The notes beneath the pieces are model-generated. The model did no database searches. It had not been told where the DNA came from and saw only the letters and a list, made by a program, of their open reading frames with translations. A program made the translations under genes and the position numbers. A stretch of DNA of 64,000 nucleotides. Source: Oreocharis arfaki. Lineage: Eukaryota; Chordata; Aves; Passeriformes; Paramythiidae. Below are positions 51,609-64,000 of this stretch, one piece after another; position 1 is the first letter of the stretch; each line of letters begins with the position of its first letter. The stretch spans positions 272,606 through 336,605 of the forward strand of contig VZRR01007718.1 of assembly GCA_013398015.1 (NCBI GenBank), read 5' to 3'.

Positions 51609-54600
51609 TGTTTCTAGCCTGTGCTGACTCCCCAAACACATTCAGGAATTTTTTGCAAGGATGCAAATCAGAATGGAACACACTCATGCCATGGACCATT
51701 TTGATAACTTCAAAACATGGAAACAATGGATTTCCTTTACTTGGGAACAGTACCTGGGATTGCTTAATTTCCTAGTATAGATACACCAATGTCCAATCAG
51801 ATTTTTCAGCTGCTGATCTCACCAACGAATTGTACATAAATTTTCAAAAGAACATGTTTTCCTCCATGTGCTTGACTTCCCTTCATACAGTTTAATAATT
51901 TCTTTACTCTGAATAGAGCTTTGGTTAGTTTCCCTTCATTAATAACTCAGCATAAATTAACCTAGCTAGAAAAGTGTAAAACAAATTTCTTAAAAACCAT
52001 GCAGAAAATATTTTGATTCTTTTATCCCTTTTTGGAGAGTTTTAGTGCTCTCAGAAATAAGTGGCCTAGGCACACTTCTAAAATGGGGATAGGAATTCAT
52101 AGACCCGCATGGATATATAAATTTCGCATTTTATTTTTGCTCTGATCTACTATTTTCAGTCAGGTTTTCACCAAAGAACCCCATGAATGGGGTTTGGAGA
52201 AAAGGTTTGTAAACCATCTGCAGTATCAAACTGTTTTAATGTAGCATTTTCAGCCTAGTTTCTTGAAGAAATGAGATGCATGCAGCCAAATTGTCTCTCC
52301 ATCTGTATATTTGTAAATGTCTCCTAATAACTTTAGAATCTATTGGTCACTTCAGCTAAATCTGTCGGAGAGTGAGTTGTCAAGGGTATTCTATTACTAT
52401 TAATCCAGTAAAAATTGTTATGTGAGTAAATATACATTAGAGAAGAAAAAGCAAATGTAAATTTGGCCCGTAATTCCTCCAGAATGAAATAAACAGTTAC
52501 CTAATCAATAAACTTAAAGCTTTGAACTCAGAATTTTTTTCATTAAATGAAAAATGGAAATTAATCTTGTGCAAGGGAGAAATGAAAGGGCTTTAAGGAC
52601 ATGACAGGGAGTAGGAGAAATGGAGATATTATTAGAAAATACAAAACACAATCGAATAAAAATTTGAATTTAGATATCTCTGCTTTTCTTGAAACAACTC
52701 CCTTTACTTTACCATGTCATTATAATAGCACCAGTGGATCAGAAAGTGGTAACAGCAAGAGAATGGTGCTAATACACAGTTCATTGTTTAAGTGCCTTGA
52801 ACTATAAGAGTGAGAAAGTTTTCAAGTAGCTGACATAGCAGAGGCTGTTGACAGGCAGTCTAGATGCCATAGACAGCACAGAGGGATTTGTCTGAGGCAG
52901 ATTTTTAAACGAAAAGAAGAAGGTCCATGACTGCAGTGTATCTGGAGGGTGGCATCTATGAGAAACAGTTGTTTCTCCTGGTTTCCATGAGGTCCAAACT
53001 CAGCAAAAAAAACTTGGTACCTGCTGCCTCATCAAGAGACAAAATACAGTTATTGAGATACTTGGACTCCTTTTCTTCTGAGAGGAGGCATCTTCAGGAT
53101 GCCACTGCATTCAGTCTCCAATTTGAGGATGAAAAAATGCAGCCTGGCACAGCAACCTTGAAAGATTGCTGACCCTCTATTGCAGCTTTTACTTCGGATG
53201 CAATCTAAATTAAAAGTTGCATTTTCTCTTTTATTGGAGTGGTTCTAACTTTTCAGAAAGGACCATTCATTTCTTAATTTTCTGTAAGAGAATAGAAAGT
53301 CTGGAGGGAAAAAAGATAAGCTTTATGAAATGGCCTTTTTTTTTGGTTGGGTTTTACTTTGGGGTTTTGGGGTTTTTTTTCAGTCCACTATTCTAATAAA
53401 AATCATTGAAATCAAATCTAAACCAGGCTTAGACTTTGACTCATCCTGAAACCTAATCTACTACTTGGCGCCATTAATTTTGCATAGTTATACTCACAAA
53501 ACTTAAATAACTGCCTGGCACCTTAGCTTTGAAACCTTGTGGTAAGTCAACTGAATAATAATTTTTAAAATACTGCCCCCGAATGTGCTAGAACTAAAGC
53601 AGATAGTTGAGTGGATAGATAGATACAGAGAGACAGAGGCAGCTTTATCTATCACCAAAATAGCTGCTGAAGAAGGGAAGCTGTGAAAGATGGTGCCTTC
53701 CCTCAACAAATAAGCTTTATAGAAGAACACATGTTTCTACTTTCCCTGCCTTTAATACCTAAGAACAGAAACAATTAGCAGAGATTATAGCAGTGGACAT
53801 ATGCCAAAGTAATCACATGTTTTATTTTTAGAGGTGTAGATTAAATAAAAAATACTATATTTATGTGGCAAATGCTCTCTTTGCAAGGAGGCATGTAAGT
53901 AATACATAAACATGCATCAACATATCTATATATATATATATAGATAGATATACATATATATATAAACAGACAGAATTTCCTTTCTCTGATCTGCATTGCA
54001 GATATCCTATCTACATTGGGAAATTGTGCTGCATATTCTGTAGTCATTTTGCATACAGAGCAGCCTGACAAAATTTGCATTAGTTTTCCACAATTTATAT
54101 GATGAGAGTATTTTTTCCTAGATATCTAAAGTGACAGTTTTTCTTGTATAGGAACCCTGGATTTTTTATGCATCTTATTTGTTTATTTAAGCAGTTATTC
54201 TTTCATTCCTTAATTGTAACATTTATAGGATATGGGGTCTTTTTAGTTAAAACTCGCAGAATTTGATCATCAAAACAAACCTCATTCATTCTGATTCATT
54301 AAAAATGAAAAAAATATATAATTTTTGCCATGTACTTCAATGATGGTTTACTCTATATCTGAAAGAGTCTGTAGAATCATGACCTTAGATTCTAATGCAT
54401 CTTTTATCCCATTACCACTTTTTGAAGCTAAAAGAAAAATTACAGCAGTGAGATTTTTGTTTCCTTGTGATGTTGTTAATAGGGCATTATATTTTCATAC
54501 AGAATTTAATTACATTACTGAGGATTAATAATCTTCTTTGTCTATACAACAACACTAAATATCTAAAAGAATGATTACACATTAGCATATTCATTAACAA

Positions 54601-55897
54601 ACAAGGTTATATTAATGTCAATTGATTTCAGAGAAAAGTTATTGATTATTTAAGCACAATGAATTTCAGTGAAATATTGATCGAACCCATGTGTATAGGA
54701 AAACTAATTATGTCTTTGACTTTGTACCAATTATGACAAATCTTAGTGCAGGCAGAAGATTTGACACTTTTGATATTTTGATATCTTCAGGAATCTCCAG
54801 GCAAATAATCCTTTTTCCTTCAAGGCAAACTGCGACACAATCTAGTGCAATGAGAAATGAAGGTCTCTATTTTAAGAGACCTTTAGGATATTGATTTGAA
54901 TCCTTATTGTCTTAGAGTCACTTTGGAATATCTAGAAAGCCACAAGTTATAGTATAGAATGAATGCAGAAATGTCTGTATTCCACATCTCATAAGAAATT
55001 TATTTTCATTTGTTTTGTTGTTTTTCAGTTCTTCAAAGAAAACATATTCGGTGAATCTATTATAAGAATTACTCTTCTGACATGGATATCAGTCATATAC
55101 ATGTGCATCGATAAACATATTGGAATTGCAACAGCCATTGCCTGCCTGAAAATTGAAAAGAGGTTTTTTGCTCTAACTGAAATATTTTGCATTACTGTTT
55201 GGTTTGGTTTGGTTTTGCCTTTTATTTCAATACAAATTTCTTAACTGTGTGCTGTGCCATTTCTTTGTATTTTTATTTAGCATTATGACATGAATCTATC
55301 TCCTTCTGTTGCCCATACTTTGTAGGTTTTTTGCTACAAGAAGCTGCTCAGCATAAAGTTATTGTAGAAATTAGTATTGAAGATTGACATAGCTCTCCTT
55401 CACATGATGTTGCAAAAATAAAAAATGCTGCCTTTAATATGCAGTATCACAAGCACTTTTTATGATGAAAAAAGACAATATGGAATATCGTGAAGATAGA
55501 ATGTTTTTCTCTACAACAAGGGAATATTGTTCCAAAGAAGTAAAACAATACAAAAAGTTTCTTCTGTAAGCTGCTGCTTAAGTCAGAGAGCACACTTAAA
55601 TGGAAGTATATATACATTTTAAAGAACAGAAATGAAATTCAGACTTCACAGTCCTTCACTTGATTTATGCTGATAATTGGAGTTTTCTTGACGAACTTCT
55701 TTTTGAACTTTCTGCAAAGTTTCTCTGCCTGTAATGAATTTTTCATTTTTCAGATTAGACTACAAAGGCAGAAGACATTAGAAGTCAGTATCGGAATATT
55801 ATAAATAATAATACAATGACAAAAATCACTTTCAAGATAGAGTATGGAAATTTGGATTCTTCATTTGTTGAAGACTTGATGAAGATCATGAAGCACG
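51609..55897. other. Unique AT-rich DNA, no gene seen
   Basis: Only the TA microsatellite at 53921-53964 is notable. Frames of 65-93 codons (for example 52927-53172 and 54963-55244) have no motifs. Confidence 0.55.
53921..53964. repeat. TA/GATA microsatellite
   Basis: Alternating TA with GATA and CATA interruptions. Confidence 0.85.
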
Positions 55898-56452
55898 TCC
55901 TGCAGGTCAAGGGAGGTGATTCTTCCTCTCTACTGCATTCTCCTGAAACTCCACTTTGAGTGCTGCATCCAGTTATGGGGCCCTCGGCGCAGAAAAGACA
56001 TGGATCTGCTTGAGCAGGTCCAGAGGAGGGCCATGAACATGAGCGCAGGCTGGAGCATGTCTCCTTTGAAGAAAGGCTGAGTGTTGGGGTAGTTCAGGCT
56101 GGCGAAGAGGAGGTTATGCAGGGCCATTAATTGCATCCATTCAGTACTTAAAAGCGTGTTTATAAAAAGAGGTTGGGAGGGATCCTCTATCAGGGAGTGA
56201 AAGGATGAGGGGCAATAATTTTCAATCAATAGATTTAGAATAAACATAACTCTCCTCGGTGAGGGTGTAGAGGCACTGGAACAGGTTTCTGGGAGAAGTT
56301 GTGTATACCCCATTCCTGGAAAAGTTCAAAGCCAGGTCAGATGGGACTTTGAATAACCTGGTCTAGTTGAATATGTTCCGGCCCATGACACGGGGTTTGG
56401 AAACAAATGATGTTTAAGGTCCCTTCCAACCCAAGTCACTCTAGGATTCTAG
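55898..56452 (+). mobile_element. CR1 LINE 3'-end fragment
   Basis: The only clear plus-strand CR1. In order it shows GGAGGTGATTCTTCCTCTCT, a TTGAGTGCTGCATCCAGTT block, CAGGTCCAGAGGAGGGCCA, AAGGATGAGGGGCAATAATT, GAGGCACTGGAACAGGTTTC, ACCTGGTCTAGTTGAATATG and AAGGTCCCTTCCAACCCAAG. It ends in CTAGGATTCTAGA, a decayed version of the CR1 terminal octamer. Part of the region after the MEL/RVQRR-like coding is missing. The 127-codon minus-strand frame is antisense. Confidence 0.95.
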
Positions 56453-57145
56453 ACATTATTGCTGATAAATCTGTTACCAAATAAATATTAGTAAACATAG
56501 TCTAATGCCTTTTTAATTCTTCTTAAGTTTTCCATGGTTGTTCAAAGAGTAAACCATCTTGCCCATTGCCACAAGCTAAGATGCAGCACTTCCTTCCCAA
56601 CATCAAAGATGTGCATCAACTTTTTTAGAATAATAGTTTAAGCTACAGTTTTGACTTGTGACTTTTTCAGGTGGAAAATCTCTGGGACCATCTGTAGTTG
56701 ACCTGGCCTGGCCTGCAGCAAATTTAAACTAAGTGCAGAGTTTTCTCCAATACGGTGGATGTCAGTCAAACCTAACTGGGTTAGATACAAGAGAGAACAA
56801 AATTGCATTCTACATGGCTGAGAAAAATATACTTTGTCTTCAGCTCAGGAGTGGAAGACAGCTGCTACTGTATTGGAATATCAGGTCATTTGACTTGTAA
56901 AATAATGGGAACTGCGGCCTTTTGTAGCTGATCCTCCTAAATGTTCAAAACATCATACCCTACATTGTCTGCTAAATGGTATTTCTTTTGTCAGATGAAT
57001 TCTGACACCTCAGGTGGTAGGGAACACTCCTAACTAGCAAAGGACAGTAATCTTACATTTGGAAAAAATACATTGCAGTACAAAAGTATCTGGAAGAGAA
57101 ATGTATAATGAAAAACAACAGCAGCAGCTATTAGCAGACTGTAGT
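56453..57145. other. Unique DNA, no gene seen
   Basis: No repeat or exon recognised between the plus-strand CR1 and the GC-richer block. Confidence 0.6.
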
Positions 57146-58205
57146 GGGTTTGGTAGTCTCATGGTGATATCCCTCACAGAACCCCTGGTAAGCAGGACAT
57201 CTCTCCAGGAATTGCATCAGGACAGCAAATAGGTGTCTCTGTACCTCACAGAAGAGAGTTGCCTGCTACTATTAGCTGTCACCTTTCCTTAGTTCTACTG
57301 GTTATTATATGGGGAAAAGACTGGGCTGCCTTAGCTCCAGTGGCTCTCCTGATGTGACAAGTCTCTCATTTTCAGTCTGCAGAGCAGTGGAGAGGTTCTG
57401 CCCTCCTGCAGATCCTTGTCATTATAAGTCACAATTCTACATTACTAGCCCCCTCTCTTCTATGTGTTTCGATGGAAGAGGTTTTGGCTCTTTGGCCACG
57501 GGCTGTGAGTCCACTGCAGACTGCACTGCACACCAGCTATCCAACTCCTTCTCAGCCTCCTTGATACTGCACAGTCTTCTCACTGCCTCCTGCAGCTCAG
57601 AGCCACTTGCAACAGGAGGTGCCTCACCTGGGCACACCTTTTTCAGGCAGGTCTGCTGCCTGTCCCAGGAGAAATGTCTTGGCACTTCCTGTAGTCTGAA
57701 GTCTGGACTTCAGCCTCTCCCTTCAGCAGCTCCCTCTGGGTGGAGTCAACAGCCACCAGGGTAGATAATACAGATCCCCCCAGCAGGAGCGGCAGCCTTG
57801 GCTCTCAGACAAGGGCTCACCATTCTGCTTTGGGGGTTGGGAGGATAAGTGCCCTTGGCCTGTGCAGATGGTCACGAAATGGTGGCTGGTTGCAGGGTTA
57901 TGTGGACTTCAAGTGGCTCCACCCAGCCAGTGGAACAGCCCTCCTTTGAAGAGGCACATTCCTGCACACCCTCCCACACAAAATGCCACACCACTCCCTG
58001 GCTGACACACCATGGCCAGTTTGTCAGCCCTGGTCGTGGTGCTCCTGGTCACTCACGCTCCCTGGGGCTGACCTTTGTTGGTGTGGCCTGCAGCCACCCA
58101 GCCAGGCCTCTTCAGCCATGTCATGCAAGCTGCTGGCTCCTGGCAGGGCTCAGCACCCCCTGGACTTTCCCTGGAACAGAAAACACAGCCCAAAGCTTGT
58201 GATAC
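57146..58205 (-). mobile_element. GC-richer block, probable old retroelement (possibly CR1 5' region/ORF1)
   Basis: About 1 kb of markedly GC-richer DNA with sharp edges. On the minus strand, 57685-57437 is open for 82 codons and includes SELQEAVRRLCSIKEAEKEL, a charged stretch of helical, coiled-coil-like character as in the amino-terminal part of retroelement ORF1 or Gag-type proteins. The preceding minus-strand DNA (58205-57900), with GGTGGAGCCACTTGAAG-type sequence, resembles a CR1 5' leader, but I am working from memory of the family and cannot confirm it. Plus-strand frames of 151, 117 and 130 codons overlap here and mostly reflect few stops in GC-rich DNA. Confidence 0.35.
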
Positions 58206-58440
58206 TCTCCTTGTGGAATGCACCTGAATCAGACCTGATTGGTGACCATGGAAAGCTTAGCCACAATTATAAAGGGATTAAACTATATTTTTTGGTAAAA
58301 AATTGGTACAGATTTTTAAAAATGTTAGAAATTTACCACTGTCTGAATAATACTAGTCCAGAACAACAACCTTAATTCATTTTCTTTGCGATTGTACACC
58401 TTTTCTGTGATACTTCATTTTTCCCAGGATCATGGAAGTC

Positions 58441-58500
58441 ATGGTTTCTGAGTGAAATTCACGGTTTCTGAGTGAAATTCACAGTTTCTGAGTGAAATTC
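58441..58500. repeat. Three tandem copies of a 20-bp unit
   Basis: The unit GGTTTCTGAGTGAAATTCAC occurs three times at a strict period of 20, with only one or two changes per copy. Confidence 0.95.
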
Positions 58501-58890
58501 GCCTCTGTTCACAGTCTGTCTCCCAAGTTTCTCTTGACTGAGAAACTACTGAATTGATTATTTAATCCCTACTAAAGAAATTAACATCATTTACTCTTTC
58601 TTATACCAGGTTCTAGATTTCAAATCCTACACACAATACATATAAACATCTCAACCAAATTGATTTAGTGTTGAAGCCACAATACAACTATTTAAAATGC
58701 TCAAAAATATTTCCAAAGCACCTAGATCCATGGACACTGGGATAAACAGAACTTGTTTTTCTCTTGACTCACAATGCAGAAACTTCCCAAGGAATTTTTG
58801 GAAACCTGCTCATCTTTGAGAGCTGTATGTCTAACAAATGTAGTGGAAGCTGACTGACTAGAAGCTTAACAGTGGCAGCAAGGGAATAAT

Positions 58891-58930
58891 ACATACACAC
58901 ACGCAAACACACACACACACACGCACATAT
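58891..58930. repeat. CA microsatellite
   Basis: ACATACACACACGCAAAC followed by (CA)n and CGCACATATA. Confidence 0.9.
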
Positions 58931-61900
58931 ACGCTCGGGAACTCTTTCCTCCACATGAATTCAGTTTGACAGTCTTTGATTTCATTGTTAAAATAATGAA
59001 AATTATTAAATCCCAGTCTACTTTATCAGTAGCTAATACACAGACAATGCCTAGATTCTAAGACACCAGCTTTTCCTTCATCAGCAGTTTTTCTTGTCAG
59101 AATTTGACTGCTTTTTATCTTTCACTGCTATATCAAATAATTTAGAAAATGTCACTTTTTTTCCTCATAATCCCAGTATTGGCAGAGCAGATTTTCTATC
59201 ATTTTGGAGACAAGCACATAAAATTGCCTTTGCAGTCATTCCTTTCCGTCTTTTAAATTAGATGCCACTGTTACTTTTATTCTTTTATCCTTTCAAATTT
59301 GATTATGAAAATGCAAACATTTTTAACTCGGTTGCACAGGAAAATCATCCGAAAGTACCTCAGGTTCTCCTAAGGAAACATGGGTGACTACAGATTTTTA
59401 ATCACTGCATATCATAACCCATCATCTTGTTGTTTTTCCTTCGCTTGGCTGTGGGAGTTTCCCTAGCTGTTCTGACATTGGCCTTGCCTGTCATGTTATT
59501 TACTATTGGCAACTCAAGCTGCCATCAAAGTGCAAAGAATGGTGATGCCCATATAAAGTTTTTAGTAAATGCAATGTTACAAGCGCATTTAAGCTGCATT
59601 CATTCAGGCTCTGCAACAAACGTCTAAGCCTTGTGGATTAAAGAGCAACATGTTAGGGATTAGCTAGCTACCATCAATATGTAAGGACCGCAATCTATAA
59701 AGTCTTTTACACATATAGTATTGCACAGTTGTGAATATAATTCCTGTTTGTCTGACGGAAGTATTCTTTCTTTGGAGATTGCAAACAATGTTTTGAAAAG
59801 AGGTACCATGGAGAGCTTTATGAATTTCACATATCATATTCACTGTGCAGACCTAATGACATTAGCACAGTTTGTCATTCAGCTCAGTACAAGATTTATG
59901 CTTGTTTTTATTGTACAAGCTTGCAGTCATGTAGATCTAAATGCTTACACTACAGGTTTTCTTCTCTCTTTTGGTTTATTACTGTTCATGCACATGAAAG
60001 AATGCCTACAAAAGCCTGTAAGGCTGTGTTTTTTATAAATTTCTTCATCACAGACTCTGAAGGCATTCTAACAAGACTACAATGCTAGCAAAATCTATAA
60101 AAACTACTTGATGATGGGGCAGTGTAAAAATTCTGGTTAGGAGATGATATATGTTTCACCTTGATAAAACAACAACTCAATTTGATGAAAGCAAGACAGT
60201 GCACTTCCAGTTGCTCTCTGCGTTGTGAATAGCCAAATAAATAAGAAATATCACCTCTATTTTTTGTTTCATTTTTATTTAAATAATAATTTTGTTTTAT
60301 TAAAAAAAAGAGTATCTACAGACACACAAAAACAGTTTTTCAGAACCTATTGCTTTATAAATACCTTTGTGTTGCATAAAGCTTTCTGCTCAGTAGGACA
60401 ATTGGTGAGTGCAATAAAATGTTCTCTATCGATCTGTGTCATAACCCATTGCTTGTTGCCTTGAGTGTAGTGTATAAGCCAGCCAGAACACAATCTTGAG
60501 AAAGATAACAGCAGTGATCCAGACTTTCTATTGCAGCTGCCAAGTTCAAATAAAATATGGACAGTAGATGTCACCCACCATGTTTTGGGAGGAGATAGTA
60601 AATGCTTTTTAGCCATTTATGCTTTTCATGTCAGTTCTCAAGATTTTAAAGTGATTTAAGGACAAACGTATGAGTCAATTTTTTTTTATTCAACATTGTA
60701 CATGCATATTCCTGTTGTCATTTATCTATGACCCATATGCATAATTTTATTTATGACAATATATTTGCACCTATAATCATTATATTCTATTTTTAATTTA
60801 AATACATTTTTTCTCCCATACTTGTGTGTGTTGGCAAATGCAAAAATCTTAACAATTTAATTTAGCAGTGTCCAGAAATGCTGTGCAATATTTCCAGCTT
60901 TTTCATGCTTCACCATAGATTTACTCAAACTAAAACTGTTTTTCACTTAGGATTTACATATAGTACATCCACGGCAAGAATGGGAGAGATAAGGCAAGCC
61001 AATACAGCGCTCAGTATTTAAAATTTCATGAGACAAATAAATGCTATTGTTAATAACAATAAAGGAAATGGCTGAATTATTTGCATTTATGCCTCTCATT
61101 AAAAGAATGTGTAACATTCCTTTAAAACAGTAGATACAATGCTGTCAAAAAGACCATTTCATTTGTCAGTTTATAGAATTTGATTTAGTAGGCTAAGACA
61201 GGCAGGTGAAACTTTACTGAGGTGAACTCTGACTGTGTGTCTCCATAAAAAGCCCAATTCCTGTTTATAAAAGAGACATGCAGGAATGACAAGTAAATGC
61301 ATATACAGCTGAAGTAGTAGTTTTGTTTACAGTTCAGAAAAATAAGTTACGTTCCAGTAAAATCAGGGTGTTCTCAACGCACTGTAGTAGAAGAAAAACA
61401 GAATAACTTTAAGATTTGAAGGCTATAAAATAAATCTTTCACATTACAATATTCAGTATGACACTCATCATTTGGATTAGGTAAGATAGGATACAAAAAT
61501 GGTACGGAGAGAACAGAGGCTTATACTATTTGGTAAATTTTGCCAAGGTATTCTTGGTCATCTATCTGCAGTATGCCATCTTCAAAGAGGATGAAAGGAT
61601 ACTTATTCATAAGACAATTTTAGACAGAGGTACACTGTACCTCAATAATTACATAGATCAGATGACTTGCTCATTGTCATTCAAAATATCTGCACATGGA
61701 AAGTAGCCCAGGAATCATGTATTAGCAATCTCACGTTGCCCTAAAATGCTAAAGATAGATGGCTTCTTCAGACTGAAGAGGTCAGTAAGATTTTTGAATG
61801 CTATGAGTGACTTCATTGGAGTTGGTTTAGCCAGCAGCCTAGATACTGTCTAAGGATGACAACAATTTCCTCAAGGTCAACTGAACACTTTTGAATTTGC

Positions 61901-63706
61901 CTAACTGAAGCCCTAAAAAGCTTCATCCCAGCACTGCATTGTCAAGGTCCTGCAGGTAATGCTTTTAATCAGAATGGTTTTGCACTTTTTCTACAGAATT
62001 CCTTTTCTTTTACCTTTCTGTTTACTTTTCATCTAGGGCTTGACATGACACTTAGAACACACCATGCATAAACACTACAGAGGCTTGGTTAAATGCAATT
62101 CTCCCCTTTGCTCTGTGACAGAAATACCAAGCAGATTGACTATACTTTTCAATTAACTTGAAAGCCATTCTGTTGACACCACTCTGAGAGGCTTCTGTAC
62201 TCCTCAGGCAAGAAAGTATGAGCAAAGCATAACAACAATTTTCCCAGTAGCTGCCACTGAACTGCACATCTTAGAGCTTCAATAGATACAGAAAAACCTT
62301 TTGCAAAGGCCAAAGCCTATTCTTCATTTGCAGGCTGTACTGACAAGATTCAGAATGAGAAATAAACCTAAGAGTGCAGCAACATAAGGTCTACACTTGC
62401 CGTCTGTCAAGAGGTCAACTATGTTTTATATATAATATTTTCTTTACATTTTTATGCATGTGCTTTGGGAAGCTGCATTCAATTGAAGCATGAATATATG
62501 TGACTTTTTTTTAAATATACAAATTTTAAAGCTTTTTTTTCAGTTATAAACATTTGAAACATGATGTTTTTGCAGAATCAAAGCATGAAATGTGCATGAA
62601 TTCACATCAGTAGATGTGTTTCCAGAAATGAGGAATCAGTGGCATTTGTTACATATTTAGCATGTTTGACAAACAGCATAGGACTCGTGTGTGCATCACT
62701 CTTTGCTGATTAATAACTGCTCTTATGGACTTCTCAAGGTTGAATTAAGTTAAAGGGTCATGGCTAATGGAGATAGGTTTGCGTTCTTGTTTATTATGAA
62801 TTACGTTCCTATCACATAGGAATTACATTCCTATCACAATTCAAGGATGCCAAGAAGACAGCCACCATTTCCTGACAGTTCCTTCTTATTGCGTGGTCAT
62901 TCAGACTCCCATTTAAAAAGGATTCAATAGACAATGTGCTGTAACACCATCGGCCCAAAGCCAGACATATCAAACTGACAGGAGGTGACGGTGTGACATC
63001 GGCTCCAGAATCATTCCACCAACCATGGGGAATTTGTGAATGCATGAGGCTGGAACTCTCTCCTCCTACTGGCAGCTCTACATACTGAAGAGGAGCTATT
63101 TTAAATTTATTTTTCAAGTTGAATTTTACATCAACATATATTACAAGGGAATCTCCCAAGCATCTTGTTAAGGTTAATATTTTTGCCTCTACACTACAGA
63201 CATTTTCTATGCTCTTTTCTGACAAATTGTGAGTATTTCTCTCATTGCACTCTTCAAAGTGCCAGATTGAAATGGAATAAATAGCAGTTAAAACAGTTAA
63301 AGCCATTAGTTACAAAGGCTTTGTTATTTTCATGCTGTATGACCTACATAGGGACAGGAGCAAGAATGTATGAGGTATGAATCTACGAAATAAATTTAAT
63401 TTTTGACACTTAGTTTACTTTAAACTTACTTCATAACTAACATAATTGTCTTTGAATACTTATTGATTACTTCAAATTTTGGTCAATGCGATTACAATAT
63501 ATTTCACAAGTAAATAAACGTCTCTGTTACACTATCTTCAAATTTCTGCTCTGAATGGAGATGGAACTACATACAAAGGAGACCTGCTGCTTGCTCAGCA
63601 AAGGTACCAACAGTATCCTGCCTGTGTTGACTTCCCTGGGCTGTTTTCCTCCCTAAATAAACAGGCTGCTTTTAGGATAATAAAGCTTTCTTGAGTGCAC
63701 TTGTAA

Positions 63707-64000
63707 TGGGATAATGCAAATGTCAACCTGTTCTTTCATGAAAGGCTTTCAGTCACAACCTCAGACAATCTCTGCAAGGGCTTTCTAAGCAGTATGTTTC
63801 CCTACCTGCCCACCCTCTCTAACAGACTGCTGTCCATGTTAGCCAAAGAGTTAAAACAGCCACCTGGAGCAGACACGAGTGACAATTCAGAATATCAGCT
63901 TGCACTGGCACTCATTTCACACTACCTTAAAACGAGGAACTGTGAGCTGTGGCAGCCACAGAAACAGCCATGCCACCCATCCTGCAGCTTGTGGTGCAAT
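63707..64000 (+). CDS. Open frame running off the right edge, product unknown
   Basis: After a TAA at 63704-63706 the frame is open for 98 codons to the end of the window. An ATG at 63794 would start MFPYLPTLSNRLLSMLAKEL, followed by KQPPGADTSDNSEYQLALAL. The remainder ends in a Cys/Pro/Trp-rich stretch. The first 69 residues from the ATG have a balanced composition with an amphipathic LSNRLLSMLAKEL helix, unlike most chance frames here, and the local DNA is GC-richer than its flanks. I do not recognise the protein. No clear acceptor or promoter marks its start, so it may be an exon, a pseudogene or chance. Confidence 0.2.

Larger units (their letters stand above)
58206..63706. other. Unique AT-rich DNA, no convincing gene
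   Basis: Besides the repeats at 58441 and 58891, it holds the longest non-repeat frame of the window: a 164-codon minus-strand frame at 62812-63306 with no recognisable domain, no signal peptide and no clear splice context. A hydrophobic 66-codon plus-strand frame at 59427-59627 is also unassigned. The DNA at about 60640-61200 is AT-rich and complex, with an octamer-like ATTTGCAT at about 61079; it could be conserved non-coding DNA, but I cannot test this. Confidence 0.45.

Noticed and set aside
55930..56313. 127-codon minus-strand frame
   Set aside because: Antisense to the plus-strand CR1.
61060..61110. Octamer-like ATTTGCAT in complex AT-rich DNA, possible enhancer
   Set aside because: A single short motif is expected often by chance in DNA of this composition; conservation cannot be judged here.

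Overview
This window looks like vertebrate nuclear DNA from a bird. It is AT-rich and has no operons, ribosome binding sites or long host reading frames. Its recognisable interspersed repeats are those expected in birds: CR1 LINE fragments, some with the typical 3' end, and LTRs of the avian ERVL type that begin TGTCATGG or TGTCGTGG and end AACCAGGACA. I cannot name the species. Recognisable repeats make up roughly a tenth of the window, which fits an avian macrochromosome gene desert or a very long intron.

Layout. 1-7.6 kb: unique AT-rich DNA with a TA/TG microsatellite and a small 12-bp tandem repeat. 7.6-7.8 kb: CR1 3' end, minus. 11.7 kb: the best host-gene candidate, a minus-strand exon-like segment encoding a membrane span, basic tail and stop. 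12.1-12.25 kb: a perfect 38-bp palindrome nested in direct repeats. 15.2-15.8 kb: a gammaretrovirus-like LTR end with primer-binding site and leader. 20.4-20.6 kb: 5' half of an ERVL-type LTR, minus. 27.2-30.0 kb: a 5'-truncated CR1 with degenerate ORF2 reverse transcriptase, whose 3' end is present twice on either side of a 7-N gap. 30.7-31.2 kb: a near-complete solo ERVL-type LTR, also holding an N flanked by duplicated sequence. 32.5-33.1 kb: CR1 abutting an ERVL LTR 5' end. 37.5-37.7 kb: another piece of that LTR family. 38.4 kb: an 8-bp-unit polypyrimidine repeat. 48.0-48.4 kb: CR1 endonuclease fragment. 50.0-50.6 kb: solo LTR. 51.3-51.6 kb: CR1 3' end, minus. 55.9-56.45 kb: CR1 3' end, plus. 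57.1-58.2 kb: a GC-richer block, probably an old repeat, possibly CR1 5' region. 58.4 kb: three copies of a 20-mer. 63.7 kb to the right edge: an open frame that runs off the window.

No complete host gene, tRNA, rRNA, CRISPR array or bacterial feature is supported. Most reading frames of 60-175 codons are chance frames or lie antisense or out of frame inside repeats. I found no convincing undescribed system. The points most worth a second look are the duplicated sequence flanking both N positions (probable assembly artefacts), the palindrome in direct repeats, the exon-like segment at 11.7 kb and the edge reading frame.
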